Of a DNA stretch of 64,000 bases, positions 59,007 to 64,000 are shown one piece after another (position 1 is the first letter of the stretch; every line of letters starts with the position of its first letter). The notes beneath the pieces were generated by a model. That model did not search any database and had not been told where the DNA came from. It saw only the letters and a list, made by a program, of their open reading frames with translations. Location of the stretch: positions 1 through 64,000 of the forward strand of contig JXTB01000033.1 of NCBI GenBank assembly GCA_002914805.1, in the 5' to 3' direction. This stretch comes from Parasponia andersonii (lineage: Eukaryota; Streptophyta; Magnoliopsida; Rosales; Cannabaceae). The position numbers were made by a program, and so were the translations under genes.

Positions 59007-59249
59007 AAGCTTGGCGGACAAGCCTCTTCCCTGATTGGACTATGAGTTTGAGACTTACTCGGACTCTGTTTGTTCACTAATCAGCCCTAACCGCTTTAAC
59101 TAAATGGTCAACGCTATAGGTCAGATAATTGATCCCAAATTATTCGCTACCGCCCACCATTATAATTAAACATTACATAATTTTTAGTAATTTTAAGTAA
59201 AAACTAAATAAATATTATTTTTTAAAAAATCAAGAGAAATTAAGTATAA

Positions 59250-61060
59250 GATAATTTTATTTTGGTCATCAAATTATTATGAATTCCATAATTATTAAAA
59301 CTCTTATTAGTTTTAAATTACTTAAAAAAAATACCTGATAAAGTTCAAGAAAATTTCTAGTTATCTCATTTGAATATTGGTTGAGAAATCATAATTTTTT
59401 TTTTTAAATTGAGTTCAACTGAAAACTTTAGTTCAATGTCCAAAATAATTTATATAAAATCACTTTTTCAAGTTCTCAAATTAACAATAAACTACTATGA
59501 TGCAATAATGGAACTCAAGTGTGTGATCCTATGGTATGTATAATAAATAACAAGATATGTAATAACTATGCAAGATATTCACCAAACAATTCTTTAAAAA
59601 TACCACTTAGTATTATTTTGGGATTTACTATAACATGAGCAGCACACCGCTATAATCACAATTTAAAAATATGTATATAAAATTACACAGTTCAATCCCA
59701 ATATAATCTAATGTGTTTCCATAATTTATTAAATCATCGCGTAAATCACGATTTTTCATAAATCAATTATAAACTAAAACAGGTATAAAACCAAAGAATT
59801 AAACCCCTACCTCGAGATAATAGTTATACCAAGCTAATAGTGCTAGAAAAATCTATTGTTGGTTATTTGGGTACTCGAAAGCTAATTTAAAAAAGTGACT
59901 TTTCCAACTGAGTCTCAGATTAAAAAACGAAAGTCACCACTGAATTCAGAGTACTTAAAGATGGTAGGTTAGACATATAATTTGTTAAAAGTGGGACCCG
60001 GGATGGGACTCAACCTATGGCACGCAAAATGACACTATTCACTAGCCTTAGAATTTGTGCCAAAGCTCATTTCTCGGCCTTACTAAATCCAAATTTGAAG
60101 TCAGAATTCAGTTTTGAGATCCCGAACCTTACAAAAAGTCTCTTTTTGGAATTACAATTTCAAAAATTACAAAAATGTCTCTTTTTGGAATTAATTTGAA
60201 AAAGTCCACTTTTCCAATGTATTTAAAAAATATCATCTTTCCTGAATATTTACAAAAATACTGCTTTTTGAAAATATTTCAGAAAGTATTACTATCATAG
60301 AACTATTTAGGAAAATATCACTTTTGAAAATATTTGAAAAATTATCAACTTTGCTAATTATTTATAAAAATGTCATTTTTGCATAAATATTTCAAAAAAT
60401 AACACTTTACTACTCTTAGCACTCAATCTCAATAGTAATAGATTTCTAACCTAACTGGTTTGGTTTGCAATATTACCACTTTTTGTTCTAAATTAGAAAA
60501 TACCATATTTTTTAATTTGAAAATTAACATACTTTCGGATACCATTTTAAAGCCTACCAACTGTAATTATTCATGATTTTAACCCTTCTTTTACCTCATA
60601 TAATTATCTCAGGTAAAATAATTATAAAAATATCACTTTTTGACCATAATTATAAAACAACCAAAATTATTGAAATCTTACCGACGACGAGATGACAGCC
60701 AAGACCGGTCGAGAAATGACAGCGACAACGAGACGAGTCAAACCATACCATCAATGTTACGAAAAGAGGTCTAGTGAAGCTTCGGTAGCTGAAAAATCTC
60801 ATGGTGACCCGAAATTTTAAGGTGGTCAATCTCCGTTTTTCGGTGATGAAATGAATTAGGACTTGGTGGCGCGGCTTCGTCGGAGGCTAAAAAAGATGGT
60901 GGGGTAGTGCATCGGCTGGTCGAAGCGACAGTGCGCCAGTAGCAAGCTTTGAAATTTCAGTACTCTTTTTCTCTCGAAGAAGATGAGAGAATATGGGAGT
61001 TTAAATATAATTTTTAGAAACTGTATATTTAATAAAATATTTATGATATTTTGAATTAAA
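59250..61060 (-). repeat. Long LTR-like repeat, copy D
   Basis: The left part (59260-59760) is the inverse of copy C. The middle (59810-60700) is the inverse of copy A and matches copy B in direct orientation. The GC-rich part (60670-60960) corresponds to 55800-56060 in B. The order of blocks is conserved among copies, which supports one family with variable internal segments. Confidence 0.7.
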
Positions 61061-61900
61061 TAATCAGAAATTGGTATTTACTGAAATACCATTGGTTCAA
61101 ATTTTACTTTTTTATTCTTATTTTTATTCGGTTTTCACATAAGATAAGTAAAAGAAACCAAAAATCGTGATTGAGATCTAGGAGACTAGGACTCGTGGAG
61201 AAATTTCCAAAATTACTACGTATTTATTTTGTTTATTTTATAATTAAATGAGAATTTCATTCATCAAAATTAAATTCATATAAAATCGAATTATGAATAA
61301 GTTACGTAAACAAATAATTGGAGAAATCGTTTTGTTTGACTATAATTAACGATTAAGGAGGAAGTATGTAACCTAGCTTAGGAGCCTTTCAAAAAAAAAA
61401 AAATGTAACCTAGCTCTATGAACCTCTATTCACTTTACACTTTTGGATTACCATTTGTTATCGCAGTTGGCTTTTCCAACAGCATGTTCGATAACATAAA
61501 TTTTGCAAGAACTGATATTAATTTCGACCCACATAAAATCTTCCAATTGACTTCAGAAACTTCAGATAAGTGTTTTATGTATAATTAATTACACGAATTA
61601 ATTATAAATATGTTCCATATTTTTTTAGTTTTTTATTTTTTTTTTTAAAAAAAAACAAGCGTTCTTTGAAACTACACCTTGATTCTAGGATTGCAAAATA
61701 AAATTTCAAATATTTCTCCCCTGAAACATCTAGTTATAGGAAACAAAATTTTAATTGATGAAAATCACCAAATTTTTTTACATTACTATTTTTAAACATA
61801 AATTATTTCCAAATAGACTCTAAATTAATAGAAAAAATATGCTCTTTTTTTATTCAAATTTTTGGTTGTTTGGTAATATGATTTTCTATTAATTTAGAGT
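61061..61900. other. Intergenic, no gene recognised
   Basis: AT-rich sequence with poly-A/T tracts. A short near-repeat of ATGTAACCTAGCT lies at 61366 and 61403. Nothing else supported. Confidence 0.5.
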
Positions 61901-61904
61901 TTTT

Positions 61905-62506
61905 TGGATGAAATTTAAAAGAAAGAAAATGCTTCATGGTTTTATCAGTAGCAAGTTATGCTCCACTTGTTTCTCGTTTTTTCTTTGTGGACGACAGTTT
62001 GATCTTTGGCCGCACTTAATCCAAAAGTGCCATCATCTTAAAAATTTATTATCGTCTAACAAACGAGCGTCGAGTCAAATACTTATTAATTATGATAAAT
62101 ATTCAACGCTTTCTCTTAGCCCTGTATCACTTAGAGTTCATGAAGAAGTCAAACTTATTTTACAATGGAACAAATAAATTGTCATGCGAAATACCTTGGT
62201 TTACCTTTCATAGTGTTGAAAAATAGAAGAAAACTATATGGTTTGATTAAAGACAGGATTTGGAGTAAGCTTCAAAGTCGGCGCGAGAAGTTCTTTTAGT
62301 GGAGCTTTAGAGAAGGTGTGAAAAAACTGCATTGGGCAGCCTGGGACAAGCTTTGTAAACCAAAATAGCATGGTGGTCTAGGCTCTCGAGATACCAACTT
62401 GTTTAAGCAAGCCAAGCTATAGCCAAGCAAGGATATGGCTAATGCTGCAAAATCGGGGCTTCCTTATACTCGAATTATAAAAACTAGATATTTCAGAAAC
62501 TCAGTA
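61905..62506 (+). pseudogene. LINE reverse transcriptase fragment (second LINE)
   Basis: On the plus strand, after several frame breaks, the translation shows KCHHLKNLLSS and EEVKLILQ, then KYLGLPF, LIKDRIWSKLQSRREKFF, and in another stretch KKLHWAAWDKLCKPK with a GGLGSRD-T-LFKQA block. These are, in order, the thumb and connector blocks of a plant LINE ORF2. Part of the domain between KFF and KLHW is deleted. The homology ends abruptly at about 62506, where copy E of the LTR-like family begins. This is a different LINE copy from the one at 12.8-17.6 kb. Confidence 0.8.
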
Positions 62507-64000
62507 TCACGACCCAAATTCTGGGACAGTGGCACAATAGGAATTTCGTTAGAATTGGAAATTTCTTAATTTATAAAGAAAAAATTTAAAGAGTTTTGAA
62601 TTTTTAAAACAACACGATTAATAAAAATATTTAGAATTCCAACTAGTGAACCTATCCCACAGTTCATAGTCACCAATAAACATAGACTGAATAATTATTA
62701 GAAAAACTAAATCGAAATAGTTAATCGAGCATCATTATTCACACCTCAATACCAGCTAATATGATATATATAGTTTACAAACATATTCAAAGTAGCATAT
62801 TTAGTTCGAATGCTAGCATAATCTATTTATTTAACAAGATATAGACATAAGTCTTAAATCCACACTCCTAGTATTATCAAGTCACGACCTATAAGTAAAA
62901 GATAGCCTCTTAATCCGCTTGTTAGTCGTCAATGTCACACTGGACACCACCTGTGAAGAAAGTAAGAGCGGATGAATATAAAATGTCCAATAGGTTACCC
63001 AATTACCCTTTTTGAGAAAATCTTTTTATAATTCTCAAAACATCTGTATGGTTAGCAGTTTTGAAATGTATTTTATAAATATTAAGTATTCAAAACATAA
63101 GTAGAAAATCATTATAGAAAATCATACTAAAGACCAAAACCAAATATCAAGGTCAAAATATATTGAAAATCATAATAAAACAAGTATAGTGCACATTACA
63201 TAAATCAACACATCATATGAGCTCTTATTCTCTTATCACGACTAGAGCAACTTATACTATATGTATTGAGTATTCCGTACCTGACATCTATCTCTAGAAA
63301 CCGGAGGGATACCCATGTGTTTAATCCCACCGAGTCGGAGGGACACCGAATGCCTACACCTACCGAGTGAAGATAGTCAAAAAACAAATCTCGCACGGGT
63401 TTACAGGCTTTCGGTGAAGGCGGGTGTACTAGTCCGGTTACTACAATACCGCAATGCCTAAGATGATTCTCATGCATGATCACATGAAATGTGCAATATG
63501 TGGAGTCGCAAATAACTATGCAGTGGTTTAACATTCTAGACATACTCTGATTTTTAAATAGAAATCTATTTTTGTACTTAAAAATCTAAAAGTATAGTTT
63601 CTATGGTTTAATCAGATCTCAAGTATAAAACTTGTACCAAGTCTAACAAAAATAAATAAATAAAAATATCTAAAACAGTCTATAATATTTTACGAATTCA
63701 AAGTTTACTAAAATATTTATTCAAGCAATTTAATTTAACAAAATCACAAAATTTCACATTTCACAACATATTCTAAATTTTATAAAAAATAATAGGAACC
63801 AAGGTAGTTAAATCCTCTACCTCGAAATAGTAGTTATGCTGAGCTAACGACGCTAGAAAAGTCCTCGGTTGGTCAGCTGATTGTTCAGACGATTGTTTCT
63901 GGATCCTGACACGTTCACAGGAAAAAGTGAATTTCCAAACGGGGCCTCTGATTGAGAAACGGAGGTCACCACTAAATTTAGAACACCTGAAAATATTGGA
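62507..64000 (-). repeat. Long LTR-like repeat, copy E, continuing past the right edge
   Basis: Begins with TATCACGACCCAAATTC at the LINE junction. From memory, TGTCACGACCC starts occur in LTRs of plant Gypsy (Tekay/Del-like) elements, so this may be an LTR end with a mutated TG. It matches copy B through most of its visible length, including the GAGGTCACCACTAAATT block near 63963. The 112-residue minus-strand frame at 63205-63543 falls within it and is not called a gene. Strand is relative to copies B and D. Confidence 0.6.

Noticed and set aside
1-64000. tRNA, rRNA or organelle-derived segments
   Set aside because: I looked for cloverleaf-like conserved boxes and rRNA phrases while reading and saw none. 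A tRNA or Rfam scan was not possible, so short RNA genes could be missed.

Overview
This is AT-rich nuclear DNA from a flowering plant, almost certainly a eudicot. The genes have many introns with plant-type GT...AG borders, and much of the intergenic space is degenerate retrotransposon sequence. A cucurbit is possible: the subtilase is of a cucumisin-related type, and PMD-like relics of this style are, from memory, common in cucurbit genomes. That is a weak inference and the sequence alone does not settle the species. Two runs of N (27564-27727 and 38696-38999) are assembly gaps.

Four loci look like real host genes. (1) An SBT3-type subtilisin-like protease on the minus strand (43-2345) is visible as eight exons that splice in frame. 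It runs off the left edge before its catalytic serine. (2) A GT31 beta-1,3-galactosyltransferase on the plus strand (33898-38241) has ten visible exons, one of them followed by a GC-AG intron. The final exon is absent from the readable sequence and probably lies in the 304-N gap. (3) A membrane-anchored START-domain lipid-binding protein on the plus strand (45963-48200) is complete, with six exons and 435 residues. (4) A small intronless gene on the minus strand (58615-58863, 82 residues) has a serine run encoded by a microsatellite and an unknown function.

The rest is mostly mobile DNA. 4.2-7 kb holds LTR-like repeats, tandem duplications and a foldback element. 9.8-12.4 kb is a decayed plant mobile domain (PMD) gene. 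12.8-17.6 kb is a minus-strand LINE with recognisable endonuclease, reverse transcriptase, zf-RVT and RNase H segments, broken by stops and by an LTR-like insertion. 18.2-21 kb is a probable relic of a DNA transposon: ACGACA-type motifs on both sides of a 0.9-kb foldback with arms of about 270 bp. 22.0-22.8 kb is a candidate solo LTR. 26.8-32.0 kb is a Copia element with both LTRs that has lost most of its reverse transcriptase and RNase H. From 52.8 kb to the right edge there are at least five copies, in both orientations, of one long LTR-like repeat family, with a second LINE fragment at 61.9-62.5 kb.

The four host genes have unrelated roles (secreted proteolysis, Golgi glycosylation, lipid binding, unknown) and nothing suggests they act as a unit. 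I did not find a convincing new biological system. The most specific leads are an in-frame duplicated splice donor in the galactosyltransferase, its GC-AG intron and gap-hidden last exon, and the inverted repeat pair flanking the small orphan gene.
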